This document shows, in pieces, positions 11,461-25,290 of a stretch of DNA of 64,000 bases. The notes beneath the pieces were generated by a model. It was given only the letters and a program-made list of their open reading frames with translations. It did no database searches and was not told the DNA's origin. Within the stretch, counting starts at the first letter, position 1, and each line of letters begins with the position of its first letter. Origin of the DNA: Prunella strophiata (taxonomy: Eukaryota > Chordata > Aves > Passeriformes > Prunellidae); assembly GCA_036583965.1 (NCBI GenBank), contig JAZBQD010000034.1, forward strand, positions 13,825,040-13,889,039. The letters are read 5' to 3'. Both the position numbers and the translations under genes were made by a program.

Positions 11461-14400
11461 GGGCCTCTGCCTAAGGGCTGGAGGCAGCAGGTGTGCTCAG
11501 GATGGGCATGGATTTATTTACCAGAGGGACAGCACACAGATCAGTGCTAACTGGCAGCCCAAATCCAGATGAAGAGCTAGGACTGCCACTACAATCAATC
11601 TGTTTTGCATCTCATAGCCAAGAGAATGGTTCCAATTGCTGCTGAAAGCTACACAAACATGCTACATGGTGCCAGCTCTCCATACCTTCTTGACCTTGAA
11701 GATTTAGATAAATGTATTGTGGCTAAATAAAGGGACAGAAGGTGAAGCAATTTACCAAGTGCAAATTTTTGTGTGTCTCATTAATTTAATAAAATTTCAG
11801 CTATGCATTACTGTTAGCTGAGTTCAATGATCTTAGTGCCAAAATCTTCATGGCTGTAAGGAACAGGCTAGAGACAAAACCTCTACTCAACTATTCATAG
11901 GAAAACTCAGTTGATTGACTATGAAAAAACAAGGATAAATAGAATATTTCATTTTGAGGATACAGAAATACCAACAAGCATTAGATTAGATGTGGTATGA
12001 TGACCTAGTTTGTTCTTTTGGTTTCTGTTTACATCCGTTCATTACCATTAACTCTCTGAACTACTTCTGGGGGGGTGATGCAAGGAGTGCACAGGTGCTA
12101 CTGCTGCTCTGCTGCTGCCCCAGCTGCAAAGACAAAGCAAAAAGAGGGGTTTTAGAAAAAAAAAAAAAAAAAAACAACAAATCCCAGACCCATTCTTTCT
12201 ACATTACAGTAAGAAGGGTGAGAACAAGTAGTTCTAGTATGGTTGTTATGGAACAAATGAAGATATCAGAGTTTGACAGAAGTCATTTAATCCCATAACC
12301 CTTCATGCCAGCTATGATGAAATCACATTAGGAAAATAAGTGATATTCACTTAACCTCTTCTGGCTTAGAGGATATACTCACAGCTCAAATCCAAAAAGA
12401 TCCTGTCAATAAAGCAGAGCAAGCTCTGGTCACACTTCTGCTGTAGCTGGAAGAGCTTAATGCTGCTGCAGGAAATTATGTTACACCTCCATCAGACTGG
12501 AAGCAAAGTTTCAACTTCTTCATATAGATATAAACATACACTGTAGTGACCTTTGAGCTTGCTTTAGACAAAAGCTCTTCTCTTTGGATTTGGATAATGA
12601 ACAAATGCAGGTGTTGTGGTTCAGCTTGCAGCTCATGAGCCACACCTCTAAAGCAAGTAAAGGACAAAGCCAAGACCTGAGCATATCCAAAACCTCAGAA
12701 CTCCTCAACTTTAGGTGGAGTTTTAAGTGATATCTAATGTATATTAAATAATTTTGCCACAGATTTTAGCTGGAGGCAGCTGAATGCTGACCTGTTCATG
12801 GCAGAGTTGTGTGGGTGCAAAGCAACTGACTGTTCCTGCTGGTGAGCCATTGAAGTGTCAACTCTATTATTTAAAAAGCATCCAGGCTCTTTCAAGCTGT
12901 AAGTGCTTCAATAAAACACTGTGCTTCACCAGCCTGTGTAAGCACAAGCACAGAGAGTGAGCACAGGCACAGCACAGAGAGTCCTCATGGCCAAATTTTG
13001 CCATTGATCCACAATGTGACCTTGTCAACAACAGCAGACTGGCAGAGCAGGGCAATGAGCTTTCCACCTTGTTTCCTCCTGTAGCAATCCCTTTTTGATT
13101 TCTGGTTTTGAGGAAGATGCCATCTGCTGTCAGAACCTCATTCAGACAATTGGGAGAGAGTAAACTCTAGTAAAAGCATCAGAAGTCAAAGAGCTGCAGA
13201 AATATCCCCATTGAGAGTGCAGGCTGAAATGCTTTTATAAAAATTTTTATTACTATCTGTAATCTCACATATTTATTCATTATTTTCTATTAGCTTGTAC
13301 TCAAATGGAACAGTCTTTTAAACAAGCATTTGTGTTGCAGACAAAAAGCCCTTTAGTCCAATCTATCAGGGCTTTTGATGTCATTTGCCTTCTTGCCCTG
13401 ATCATCTGCCAGCTGCCTATTTGTGCTGGTCTAATTAAAAGATAGAGCTGATTGGTCATTAAATTTTTATAATAGCAAGGTTAAGAATTTAGAAAACCAT
13501 TCAAAACCAAAGGTAACAGAGGTATGGATATCAGAGCTGAACCTTAATATGATCTTTAAAAAATACTGTAGAAGCATCAGCACTGAGTTTGTTGCACAGG
13601 GAAAACTTACTGCTTACCAAGGTAATAGCAAAAGTAGCTGTTACCTTGGAGAAATAGTAGATTTTTCTAAATAGTAGATTTTTCATTACTATTTTGAATC
13701 AACTATTATTTCTTGAAAGGGAGTAAAATAGACTGTATGGTCTAATAAAATGGATGTAAGGGAAACAAATCCCAGTCTCAATGAATGGATGCAAGACTGA
13801 ATGTACAAAAAGGGGGCATAAATAAAACCAAAATGATGAGGGGTTTGGATCACTTCAGTCAAAGGGAAAAGTCATTGCATGAAACAATTAATTACTCACA
13901 AGACCATGTTTCAGCAGCAGCATTTAAAGCCAGAATGAACAGTAGCAAAGACTTGCATTGCTTAATATCCTCTGCAAAAAGAGGTGGGTGGAATCTGAGA
14001 AGGAATGGAGTGATGCCAAGTACTCTCTGAATTTGAGTATGAGGCATCATAGTAGGATCTGACAATGATGAGTGATTGGGCAAGAGGATGGCACAAAAAC
14101 CCCAGCGTTGGTAAGCAAAGACATGCCCCCAGGAAATATTAATAAATATAGCTGAAATAGGTACAACAGAGAGTGAGTTGGCATTTTTAATGGCATGAGG
14201 AATGTTTCTGTTGAGCTCAACCCTTTACACCCTGGAGTGGTAACTCTCCCAGGTCACTGCTGCGTGCAAGCACATGATGATCTTCATAGCAAAGTGCTCT
14301 GCTTTCTAGAAGGCTTTTATTTTCCATTTATGGCAGTATTTTGAAAACACCTCTTGAATGTTAAAGCAGCTGCCTTTAAGCACACAAGAGACCTTGAGAT

Positions 14401-17400
14401 CTTTTCCTTTTACAGATCAAGCCATTCCTTGGAGAGCAATGTTTCCTTCTGCCTTCCAGAGGAGCAGAGCAGGAGCACTGGAGCTGCCAGCCAGCAGCAC
14501 TGAAGCAAAAGTTGTGCTGCCTGTGGCATTTCTGAATAATGATGGTAAAGGTGCTGTCTGCTGGTTGTTTTAAAGTAGCACACTTACTCCCAGAAACTAC
14601 TTCTCTTTTCCCAAGGGTAAGAGGTATTGGAATTCAGTAGTTTATTAGACAATCAAATGAGATCTAGAAACCTATTTCTCAGTATTCAGATGTGGAAAAC
14701 CAGATTAAACCAGATTGAAATCCTCACAGCAACCTGAAAATTCCCTTTTTTTTTTTTTTTCCTAAACAGAACAAACTGACATTGATCCTTATTTGATTTC
14801 TCACCTCTGTGTTGTCACATCAGTTTGCTTGCAGCCATGGGCCCCAGCCTGCTCAGTGTGCACCAATGGGTGTGGGCTGTGTGCTGCCCTCTCCATAGCT
14901 CTGTGAGGAAAGCAATCTGGGAGACATAGAGAAAAAATGTCCTGGTTGTTTGAAATGAGTTAGAAATAAATGGTCTCTCTTCTTGTTTGTTTAAAACTAG
15001 CATAGCAATTCTAAACATTGATGCTCCTCTCAGCTGATCTGGAGATTTCAAAAACTTCCAAAGGATGTGATTAATCTCCAAAGCAGGGTTTCTTGCAGCT
15101 GCTGGGGAGCCACAAAGTGCCTTGAGACACTTTGCTCCACAAACTCCATATTGGGCTCTAACCTCTGACTCTGCATTTTTGCCATTGAGGAGCTGGGGTG
15201 GATCAGCAGCTCCCACACAGCTGCAGGTATTTTTCCATCCCACTGAATCCCACTGGTTGCACCAAGCTGGAGGTGATGCTCTTGCCTAGTGCACTTCCAA
15301 AAGATGCATCTTTTGCATTTTGTGGGAAGCCTCATGTGTTAGCTGTCATTTTCTTTTCTCAACAGACATATCAATGTTGAATCACCAGGACAACATTTTC
15401 CATGTTGACTGGGATGCTGACTCATCTTGAAGATGTCAGTAGGTTCTAAAAATAGGACCCAGTATAAAAAGATATTTAGTAAGACTGAGAACATGAAATT
15501 ACTTTTTGTTTGAAATCTCTATGGCCATACACAGTGCAGTTCACTGAGTTCTTAACCATGCTGGGGTCACTGTGACTCCACAAGGTACATTGCCTGGGAT
15601 TTTGGGGTTTGGTTTACTGAGTAAAACAAACCCCAAAATCACATAGGAAAAAATTACTTAAAAGAATTATTAAGCCTGCAAAAAATCGACTTAAAAGTTT
15701 GAAATGCTACAGAAAAACTGCCACCCAAGAGAGATCCACCCTGAGCAAAACAGATTCCACAAATTTTTCATGGGGAAAAACAGGCAAAACATAACTAAAG
15801 AAAGTTTCATATCACGATGTAAGAAGACTAATATATGGTCACATAAGCAAACTACATTTTAGGATTTTGTTTCTTACGAATTATAGAATTATTTAGTTTG
15901 TAAAAGACCCTTAAGGTAAGCTTCTCAGCATTCAACTTTGGTTTTATTTCCAATAAGGTATAAAAAGTGGCAAAAGGAGTCACTACACAGACAAGAAATC
16001 AGATTTGTGAAGTCTTTTACCAGGTCGTTTTTATCCCAGATAAACCTGTAAAAAATGCCCAGGTAAAACCTTTGGCTACAAGGATCCTATCAACAGCTGT
16101 GTCTTTGTGATGATAATTCATTTCCTGAGGCTTGAAGGTCCATTTAATGGAAAATATTCATATATAAATTCACAACTACTTGCAAAAATTCATTTTTGTT
16201 TGTCTTTGCAGTTATTGTGCATGGGTGGCATTTTTCCTCTGAAACAGAAACCACCACATGACTTGTGAGCACCAGCAGGTCACCATATCTGGGAAGAGGA
16301 GTTTCCAGTCCTGCCCACTGCCACCTGGGTCCCAGCATGCCTAAGGCTGCCTGCCACATCAGAAGGAGCTTGGAAGAAAATTGTCTGATTTTTACCCTCA
16401 TTGTTGGCAGTAGTCTGATGACCATCAGATTCTCATCAATACTTTCAACTCTGTTTTGCATTTTTTATGCAAAATATCCCAAACTACTTGCTGTACTTAA
16501 ATCATTCTTGTCTGCCAGGTCACCTTCATGGACATTCCCTGATTTTTGTTTGGATGTGTGGTTTCTGGCTTGTGTTCCTCCCTTTGTGCTACTGATAAAA
16601 TTTCTCATTCACATAATGCTGCTGCAGCCATCTCAAGCTGACGTGAAAATTTTTATAAATGTAAACTCCCATTTTGTCACAGCCACTACCAAATGCACTA
16701 AATTCACTGCGAGTTTGAAAATAAGAAAAGGGAAGAAAAAAAAAAAAAAAGCAAAACCAGAAAAGCAGAGATAATTAATAGTTCTTCTACTAACTGCATA
16801 GATTATCACAAAATGTCTTGAGTTACTTCTTGGCCACACAAGGAGCAAAGAGCACAAGGACCAAGAATGCCTATTTTGGGCTCCATTCTGGAGCAATGGG
16901 ATCCCAAAGGGAAGTGAGGTTATGTACACAGGAGGACACTTCCATTGGGAAGATCAAGACTGATCCATCCAATACACCTGACATTACTGGCTTTTGTTGT
17001 TAGTGTCTAAATGAATCTGCCTAGACATGTCTGGATGCAGTAGATGGTTGGATGGAAAACAGAGGGAGCAGCCAGGCTGTAGCCCATGAGGAGACTCCAT
17101 TTTTGCATTTTCACATCAGGCTGATGAACCCCAAGACCCCTTCTAAAATCTAGAATTCTTCACATGACTCTGAGCAACTTTTGCAGAGGCAACTTTTGCA
17201 ACTTTTTTGCAACTTTTCACAGCAGCGAGAATTTGCATGTAGATCAGAACTGGAAGTTAAAGCTCTCATCATATCACTGCATCTCTGGTGTCCTCATTTG
17301 ATCTCACAAAGGGTTTACTAATGCACCAGAAAGCACTTGCTATCTGCACTTGTGGTTTTTATGACAAAACATCAGTAAAGCTTCCATGAGAAACTAGAAA

Positions 17401-17479
17401 TAAAACTTAAATTAGATACATTAACTTTCTGACACAAATATTTCTCTTATTCTGCCCATGGTTCCCTGCCCATGGGGAA

Positions 17480-17540
17480 ATGAGAGGATCTTAGGGTCCC
17501 TTCCAACCCAAACCATTCCATGATTCTATGATTCTACTCC
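17480..17540 (+). repeat. CR1 LINE tail
   Basis: A short CR1 3' end: GGGTCCCTTCCAACCCAAAC, CATTCCATGATTCTATGATT. The tandem ATTCTATGA octamer end is intact. Confidence 0.85.
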
Positions 17541-18992
17541 TTTATTCCCTCAGGAATTTGGTTGAGTAAATGTGATTAACATAATTATTTAATCAAGATC
17601 ATCCAATAATTTGTCTTGATAGTTCCAGGAGAAAGTTTTATATGTTTGCAAATATAAACACATTTCAAAGTAAGTCATTGGAAGAAGAGTAAATAAATCA
17701 AGATAACTGAGCATGGAAGAAATGTACCATTTTGCACAAGCTCATTCCAGAGTGGGCATCCAAAAAATTACTAAATTTTCAGCTCAGTTTAGTGGGAGGC
17801 TGAGTGTGAGAGTAATTCAGTATCTTGCAGTACAGCAGTTGATTCACCCATGTTTCACCACCTGGTTTCCAGTAATCTCATCACTACTGACACTTCTCTA
17901 AGTGACTGCATGTAGTGGACAGCAATGAAGCCTGTGGGTGTGGGCTCACTTGCTACTTGGATTATGGCCTGAAACATACAGAATTTTTCAGTATTTACTA
18001 TACTAACAGTGCAAGGTTGGTGCAATAGGCTCAGTTCAGAGAAATTAAATCCATCTCATTAACAGGAAATTCTGTTTGGAGCAAGAACAAAGGGCATCCT
18101 TCTTCCCACTGTGTTTTCCAGCACTGTTCTCCCTGACCAAAAGAACTTCTTGGACTTTGGACACCTTCAGGCACCTTTGAGCACACGGAAATAGCCCATG
18201 GGCTGATGAAATTGCCACTCATGACTGTACATAAATCTTCCTCTACTCCACTCTCCGATATAGGTCAACACAGCTAACTTGCCAGAGGTACCCTGTTTCC
18301 TGGAAAGGGCTTTTGCAGGTTTCTTAGAACAGACTTGTACATTATTTGGAAGGAATTTGTTGTTTCACAGATGGAGAAAAGTGTCACAGCAATTCAATGC
18401 TAATGATTTTGCTAAATGCTCTTCCAGTTTGAAGTTTAAGGCTTTGGGGAGACTTTCTTTAAGTACAGATACAGAATATAGAATGAGCCAGACTCTGAGA
18501 TGTCTCTGTAGAGGACAACCTGTTTGCTGACCATGTAGCCCACTGTAACTGGGTTGTCTCTCTGAGGCTTTCCTTTGCCACAAACACACAGCTGTTATTA
18601 CTCATTGATTGCAGAAATTTGGAGCAAAGATTCTGTAAACCGGATGTATGTGAGAGAGCTGCTCAACAAAACACAAGAGCTGTCCTCATAAAAACATCCC
18701 CTCACAGAAACTATTTAAGTAAACTAACCATAGGCTAGTCTGCAGGACAAGCAATTAATTTTTGAGCTTCTAAGGCTCTCTGCAGTGTGACTGTGGATGA
18801 CTGCTGACAATTTGGGAAAATCCAGAGGACTGCGGGAATTTCTGGGAGTGGAGGAACATAAACACAGCCTGGGAGCAGTAGAAAGCTGAGGAGCTGCTTA
18901 TAGAGCAATGAGTTCAGCCTGAGCTGTGGGAGGATCTGGGAACCAGTTCTCTATCAGTCTTTTCTACTAAAAATAAGGTGATTGATGAGCTT

Positions 18993-19130
18993 TCATAGAA
19001 TCATGGAATAATTTGTGTTGGAAGGGACTTTTAAAGCTCATCTATTCCAAACCCTGTGCAATGGGCAAGGACATCTTCAATCAGACCAGGTAGCTCAGCA
19101 TCCAGCTCAACATGGCCCTGGATGGTTATA
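18993..19130 (-). repeat. CR1 LINE 3' fragment
   Basis: Begins TCATAGAATCATGGAATAAT, then TTGGAAGGGACTTTTAAAGC and a 'catctattccaaaccctgtg' block. This is the reverse complement of a CR1 3' end. Confidence 0.85.
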
Positions 19131-19512
19131 GAAATTGAGCATTTTAAAGTACTCACTATAGAGCTGGGCTGATACTGTGGCTCACAGTTAAATTGTTCTC
19201 TGATGTGGGTGAGGGTGAAGGGATTGCTGGGCTCCTGGCATGACAGGCTGGGGACTAAAATGTTGAAATGCTTGAAGACATTTTCTTCAGAGGATGAAAC
19301 ATCTTATCATTGTAGATGATTTCCTACCAAATGGAGGCAGAACAATGGAGTTTTCACAGGCAGTTTCCTGACCCAGATATAATAATAATAATAAAAAGTA
19401 ATAATGAACTTTTTGAATCATAAGCCAGGGACAATCCTTGTCAGAATTGAGTGTGATGTGCTCTTGGGAGGACAAGGCATAAAGTGCAATGATTAGGGAG
19501 GCAAATGGCCAA

Positions 19513-19540
19513 AACACACACACACACACACACACACAGA
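19513..19540. repeat. (CA)n microsatellite
   Basis: An uninterrupted run of about 13 CA dinucleotides follows AAAA. Likely polymorphic in length. Confidence 0.95.
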
Positions 19541-22298
19541 GAGTGGCCAAGCATCACTGAAGGATCACAAACATCATCTAGATTGGCCTGGTGCAGATTT
19601 TTGTCTTTTTTTTTTTTTTTTTCTTCTAATTTATTTTCTTCCTGCTTCCCATTTTATAAATGTGCACACTCCCTGTGGGATGTACAAGCAAGTTGTGGAG
19701 ATGTAAGGCATGACAACTTATTCTGTCCTGCACATCGCTGCAAACATAACAAAGCATCTCACAAAAGCCTTTACCCAAAAAAATACTCCTCAGAGTGATG
19801 ATGCTGACACCAGACAGCTACACTGTTTTTCCACAGCCTCCTCAGCACAGCTAGTTACTTACTCTAATGCTCTAGACTGAACCCAATAAAGTAATTGTAA
19901 AAGTCATAGTCCTGGCATTCATTTCAGATTTTAGCACTGGATTCTGTTGTTTCTGGCAAGTGCCCTGATTGTAGGATGTAACCAATTGCATGAGTAACTG
20001 CTTTATGCTCACTGGCCTGTTGTAAATCACTTGCTGTATCTGAAGTTTTCTTACTAATACACTTACTAATACACTAATACAATTTTACACTTGTTAGTTG
20101 GTTTTCAGCCAGTCTGCAGCCCTCGCCTGCACATCATGTCCCCTGCTTGGGGATGAAAGTATGTCCAGGATGGTAAAAAGTTAATCCTGAAATATGACCC
20201 TGACATGACCCTGACAGCTGTATTAAATAATTTCTCTGGGAATTACCAGAGAAATGTCATAGATTATTAATGGAATGTGGAAGGAATTATTAAGCAGAGC
20301 TGAAATACTAGTAAAATGATGAGGAAACTATGGGTCACTGCTGGAAACTACCCCTGAGATGAACCATACAGATATGGAGAAACAGAGGTATCTGGAAGAA
20401 AGCCTGCTGCTGCTGTGATCTGATATAACACTGATGTGTGAGATATGCTTTCTCCTTTTGCCTCTTACTTCACATCTTTTAAAGACTATCCAAATTCACA
20501 GTGTCATTTATGTTCGTCACGGTGCAAGGGCTCTCATGATACAACTGGAAAAATAAGATTTTTATCATAGGGTTGACTTTTCAGGAGAGGAACGCGTTCA
20601 GTGAATTTAACAAAATGCATCTGAAAAATGGAAAAATGCAAAACTAGTGTGTGACCTGAACATACCTGACCATACAGGAATGAAAGCAAAAGGGAGCATC
20701 CAGTTCCCTGAGCTGGAGGTGATAAAGCACCTGCACGTAGGCTGAGCTCCTTCCTTGTTGCCTTCCCTGAAGATCACTCAGCATGATCCATCCAGAATAA
20801 TGGCACAGCATGCTCAAGGGACATTCTGATTTTAAAATTTCTTTCATTCCTAGAGAGTAATAACAAACACAAAGAGAGCAAAGCAGATCACGTCATATGT
20901 AACATTTGTTAAAAATAATTTGCTCCTTGGACTTCTACTTTGGTTAGTAGAAAAACATTTATTGACATTTTTATCCAAGGCTACAGCATGTTTTCATAAG
21001 CAAACTAGGTGAAAAGATTGGAAACTACTGCATTAAATATATCACTGTACAAGCAATTCATCATCAGCTTGCAAGGTCATACCTAGCCTTGGCTGTAAGG
21101 ATCTGGTCTGGGTCCAGTATTAGTCAGGATTTTCATCAGAAACATTGTATTAAAGAGAAAAGTACAGTCTAACAAGATTTCTGGATGACAGAATATCTAC
21201 CTCTACTACTGGCTCTGGAAGTGTGTTAGGTACAGGGCAAATACTGAGTAGAGGGTTCCTTTTCCTTCCCAGGATATGGCTACAACCTCACCCAGCACCC
21301 ACAAGTGCATCCTCAATAATCCAGGAGGGAATAAATATCCTGGTAACACTCTGATTTAGAAACCTTTTTTCATATGTTAAATAGAACATGGAAAACTACA
21401 GCTTGGTTCCCATCCTCACTTGTAGCCCCAGGCTAAGTCAGTGAGAGATGACACAGCCATTCTGTCCAGGGAATAGCTGACCTAACCTCTTTGCCAGGGC
21501 TGCAGCATCCATGGTGATCTTCCTCTAATGCAACCCAGGGGACAACTGCTCTGATGAAATCTGATTTTTTTATAATCAAAGGTCAGCAGACCTCTGAATC
21601 ATTCTTTACTGAATTTCTCCACTTGCTATTCATAATTATCTTGTCCCGTGCAGCTCTACCCATATTAAATGAAGTTTGATTGCAAAATGTCTCAGTTACT
21701 GTTTAGTTTGTTTTCTCCACAGACCGTTGAAAAATCTATCCTGAGGCCACATTGCCTTCCCTAAGAACACCCACACCTTGGAATATTGGTCCTGACTCAG
21801 TCAGGTTGTAATATATTTCCTCAATTAGACAGAATTCCCTGTAGAAACTCTACTTAATACTTTTGACAGATTTATTGTAATTCTTAAAAAACATAAATCT
21901 ACTAATACTGAGAACTATAAACCTAGTTTTCTGAGGAAACCTGCACATTTTCTTTAAATTACCTCCAAATTGTTGGGAGTGCTGAGAAACTAATATAAAG
22001 CAAGATTTAGTTTTCCAGCATCCACAATTGCATGCACATTTGTCTATATATGTGTACGTATAGTCTATGAATACATACTCTAATACCTTCAGATGGATAC
22101 AGATATCTGTCTACACTTGATCCACACTAAAGGGTTGCACAGTTTGCCTTGGAAATACATATTGCCAAGGGGTTCAGGTAGGTAGTCTATAAAATTGATG
22201 TATCAAGTACATAGACTCTTACTCATTTGAATAAAATTCCATTCTTCAGGTAACTCTTTCCCTCCTCCCCTTTAGCAAGAGCATGTTTGTGGTGAGAT

Positions 22299-22331
22299 AT
22301 TAATCATTTCCTGCAGCACTGTGTATATAAA
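22299..22331 (+). promoter_or_regulatory. CSF2 core promoter: CLE0-like box and TATA
   Basis: ATTAATCATTTCCT (22299-22312) resembles the CLE0 element of mammalian GM-CSF promoters, a composite AP-1/Ets-type site needed for induction in activated T cells. A TATA box (TATAAAA, 22325-22331) follows 12 bases later and about 60 bases before the start codon. The same layout and sequence recur upstream of the IL3-like gene at 34837-34870. Confidence 0.75.
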
Positions 22332-22392
22332 AGGAGCCCAAGGCAGAGCCACACACAGTTCACCCAGCTGAGGAGCAGAGCTGACTCTCACA

Positions 22393-24240
22393 ATGCTGGT
22401 CCAGGTTGTGGCTCTGCTGGGCCTGGGGGTGCTGGGCAGCTCAGCACAGCTGCAGGAGGAGCGCTCCAGGACCTTGGTGGGATTGATCATTCGAGAACTT
22501 CTCCAAGATATGAAGAAACTAAATTTAAATGCAGTAAGTTCCCTAATTTTGAGCAACTTTTCCCTAGCTGCCCTTGTATTCCAGGTTCTATTCTGAAGTT
22601 ACTGACTTCATTTTCTCTTGAGCAGGTTCCCAGCCTTGTAACTGTGAACGCTACGGTAAGCAACCACATACTTCTATTTCAAATTATTGTCTAAAATCCC
22701 CACATTTCTTTCCCACTTCAGAATTCTAATAGCAGGTAAGATAGCTTTGCAAACCTAGGGAAATGAAAAGTTTTTGCAAGAACCTGCAGAAAGCTGCTGC
22801 CAGTGCTAAAATGCTTCAGTAGTTCTCTCAATAGGCAAAGGCCTTAGATGTGCACCAGCATCTTCTTGGAAGCCTCACAAATTCACTCTGATCCCTTAGT
22901 TTTAGAACAGAGTGTGTAGTCCATATCCTATACAGACCCATTCATTTCACTGACCTGTATTTTCCTGAAATCCAATTAAAAAAAGAGCTTTTTATGGAGG
23001 CCACGAGGAGTACCAGTGAGAAACAGCAGCCCATCTCCTGTTACAAGAGAAGAGAAGACAAATGGCATCAGTCCCTCTTGGTTTCTGGGAGAAAAGTGGA
23101 AAATTCACACCAGCAGCAACAATTGCTTTTATTTAATTAAGACAATTCTGATCCAGTTTCAAGAGAGACACAACAGAAGAATAGACATGAAGCCCTAATG
23201 CAGGGTTGGCCCTCCAAATATCTCCAGAACTGAAGACATCCAAACTTTATGTGTCCACTTTCTAGAGGCACCAGCAACTTACTTAAGGCAGTTGGGAGTT
23301 TTTGGACCCTGGCATGTTCTTAAATGAAAATTATACCTTGTACTATGATTTCCTAAATTTGGTGTCCAGTAAGTGGCCGAATACAAAATCAGGGCTAGTG
23401 TTGAAAACACAGCTCTTAATTCATGTAGGTTATTATTTTTAACGGGTATTTAAATTCCTGGGATACAATGTTTTATTTATGTGCTACCAATTATTACTAT
23501 TGAAATAATTCTTCTCTATCCCTGCAGGTGGAGAGATGCATGCACAGCCACCTGAAAACCTTTACCAGCACCTTGACATCGCTTGACACTTACAGCAAAG
23601 TCATTGCCAGAAAACTGACCAGACTTGACACCTACAGAAACATCCTCCCCAAAGTAAGTTTGGCTTTGTGGTACAAAATAACAGCAAAATAATCAGCAAA
23701 GGCTGTTCAGTGATGGGGCGTGGCAGCTGGGATGGCACTGAGCTGGCTGCAGTGGACACTAGAAATCTCTTCTGAAAATGATATGATTAAGAAGGGTGTA
23801 AATACATTCACCTTCTTCCTTAATCACACTCTGACATCTTTTGCTGTGGTAATCCCAATTGCAAGAAAGATAATAATATGAAAAAACCCTTAAATGTGAG
23901 TAGAGGCTGGGGACAGCAGTGGTGCTCAGGGCACCTGTGCATGCTGCCAGGTGATGAGCTGGCACCCACACACCACCACCCTGCCTTGGAGCCTCCAGGG
24001 CAGCTCACTCAGCTCTCCAAAACACACTGTGGGCTATTACAGCCCACTTGTCTGTTCAGGTATCAAATACCATAGACTTCAATGTGATAGCCAAGTTACA
24101 TGGCTGAATTATGGTGTCTCTATTTTTTTTTAAAGGACCTGGATAAGGAATGTCAGACTGCACAAGTAACATGGGATGACTTCCTGGACACGCTAGACAG
24201 GTTCTTGAGGTTGCTCTCTGAGAAAATTCAAAATGCCTAA
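22393..24240 (+). CDS. CSF2: Granulocyte-macrophage colony-stimulating factor (GM-CSF) precursor
   Basis: A secreted four-helix cytokine acting on myeloid cells through an alpha chain plus the common beta receptor. Four phase-0 coding exons: 22393-22533, 22626-22655, 23528-23653 and 24136-24240, all with GT/AG borders, giving 133 residues (human: 144). Residues 1-18 form a signal peptide (hydrophobic core VVALLGLGVLG). Helix A keeps the receptor-contact Glu (LIIRELLQDM). Exon 2 is a 10-codon micro-exon ending in an NAT glycosylation site. Exon 3 opens with VERC, matching the EPTC of human GM-CSF. Exon 4 reads KECQTAQVTWDDFLDTLDRF, matching the SCATQIITF..F motif at helix D. These two cysteines would form the conserved core disulfide. 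The second mammalian disulfide is absent and the C-terminus is short. Assignment as CSF2 rather than IL3 rests on the cysteine positions and the helix-D motif. Synteny alone would allow the reverse. Confidence 0.85.
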
Positions 24241-24529
24241 ATAGAGCAACTTGTCCAAAGCTGAGAAGAGAAGGAGAACCTGAACTCTGTTGCAACCAAA
24301 CTGTGACTCAATTAACTTATCCTCAGGAATGTAGTCATAAAATATTTATATATAGAGAGATACATTGTATATATAAATACATGTATAAAAAATGATGCTA
24401 TAACAGCAGTCATGTTCACTATAATGATTGAAACATGCTGACATTTTGAAAGACAAGCACTTAAATATTTAAATATTTTAGATAATTTTAATATTTTAAC
24501 TTATGTCTTTTTCACAATGAAAGAGCAGT

Positions 24530-25290
24530 TTTTATTATTTATTTATTTATTTACGGAGACTTTGAGATATTTATTGTGATGCTGCTGTACTTAGGTATTT
24601 GCTTTAGGAAACTGCTGTGTGATGGTGTGTGAGGAGGAGCTCTGGGGATCTGCTTTGGGATTGGCTCTCACAAGTATTTCTCTCACAGTGTCCCAAGCTA
24701 CAGCCCCAGGGCTCTCAGAGCTGGGTCAAAGTCAGTCTGTGGGACAGGGAGAAGGCCATTGGTGCCACCCAGCACATTCCCTTCCCCTGGACTGGAGAAG
24801 ATTCACTTCAGTTGTGCACTCCCACCTCCACTCCCTACCTGAGGATTCAGGTCCAGGGGGTGACTTCAACCACTACATGTTTTATTGCTGGTGAAGCAGA
24901 GCCATATCATCCAGCCAGACTGGGTAACACAAAAGCAAAGAGGTCTTGTTTGTTTTTCCTCCTGTTTACTCAGCTGATACGAGGTGTTTCCCACATCTCA
25001 TGTGAGCTGAATTCTACTGAACTGAATCAGACAATACTTGTTTTCCAAACTGTTTAAGTAGCCATAGCTATGGCAGGTACTCACAAAGTGCATACCCATG
25101 TAAAGCTATCAGTAAAGATTCTGGAAGTTAATGTTTAATAAAAAAGCATTGAAGGGAAATGTTCCTGCAAGGACTGTTTTTTAAGGACTCATGTTGTGTG
25201 CTGCCTATATTTATGTATCTGTTATTGAATGTTTGCAACCTTCTGTTAATGTAAATGCACCTTTACAAAAATAAACAAATTTTCCTGCAT
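24530..25290 (+). promoter_or_regulatory. CSF2 3' UTR: AU-rich element and poly(A) signals
   Basis: Overlapping ATTTA pentamers at 24537-24553 form a classic AU-rich element, which in mammalian GM-CSF mRNA drives rapid decay and inducible stabilisation. Candidate poly(A) signals AATAAA lie at 25137-25142 and 25270-25275. The segment from about 24530 to 24870 is recognisably homologous to the 3' UTR of the IL3-like gene (about 36900-37195). Confidence 0.8.

Larger units (their letters stand above)
6751..22290. other. Intergenic region between ACSL6 and CSF2
   Basis: No gene is recognisable across about 15.5 kb. Open frames are short and scattered. The region holds CR1 fragments, an (AAAC)n-rich tract, poly-A and poly-T tracts (about 12158, 14744, 16738 and 19607), an (AAT)n run at 19379-19396 and a (CA)n microsatellite. 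Distal control elements for the cytokines may lie here, but none can be identified by eye. Confidence 0.6.

Noticed and set aside
17165..17220. Local repeats of GCAACTTTTGCA
   Set aside because: Only three or four imperfect copies over about 55 bases. Ordinary replication slippage, with no sign of function.
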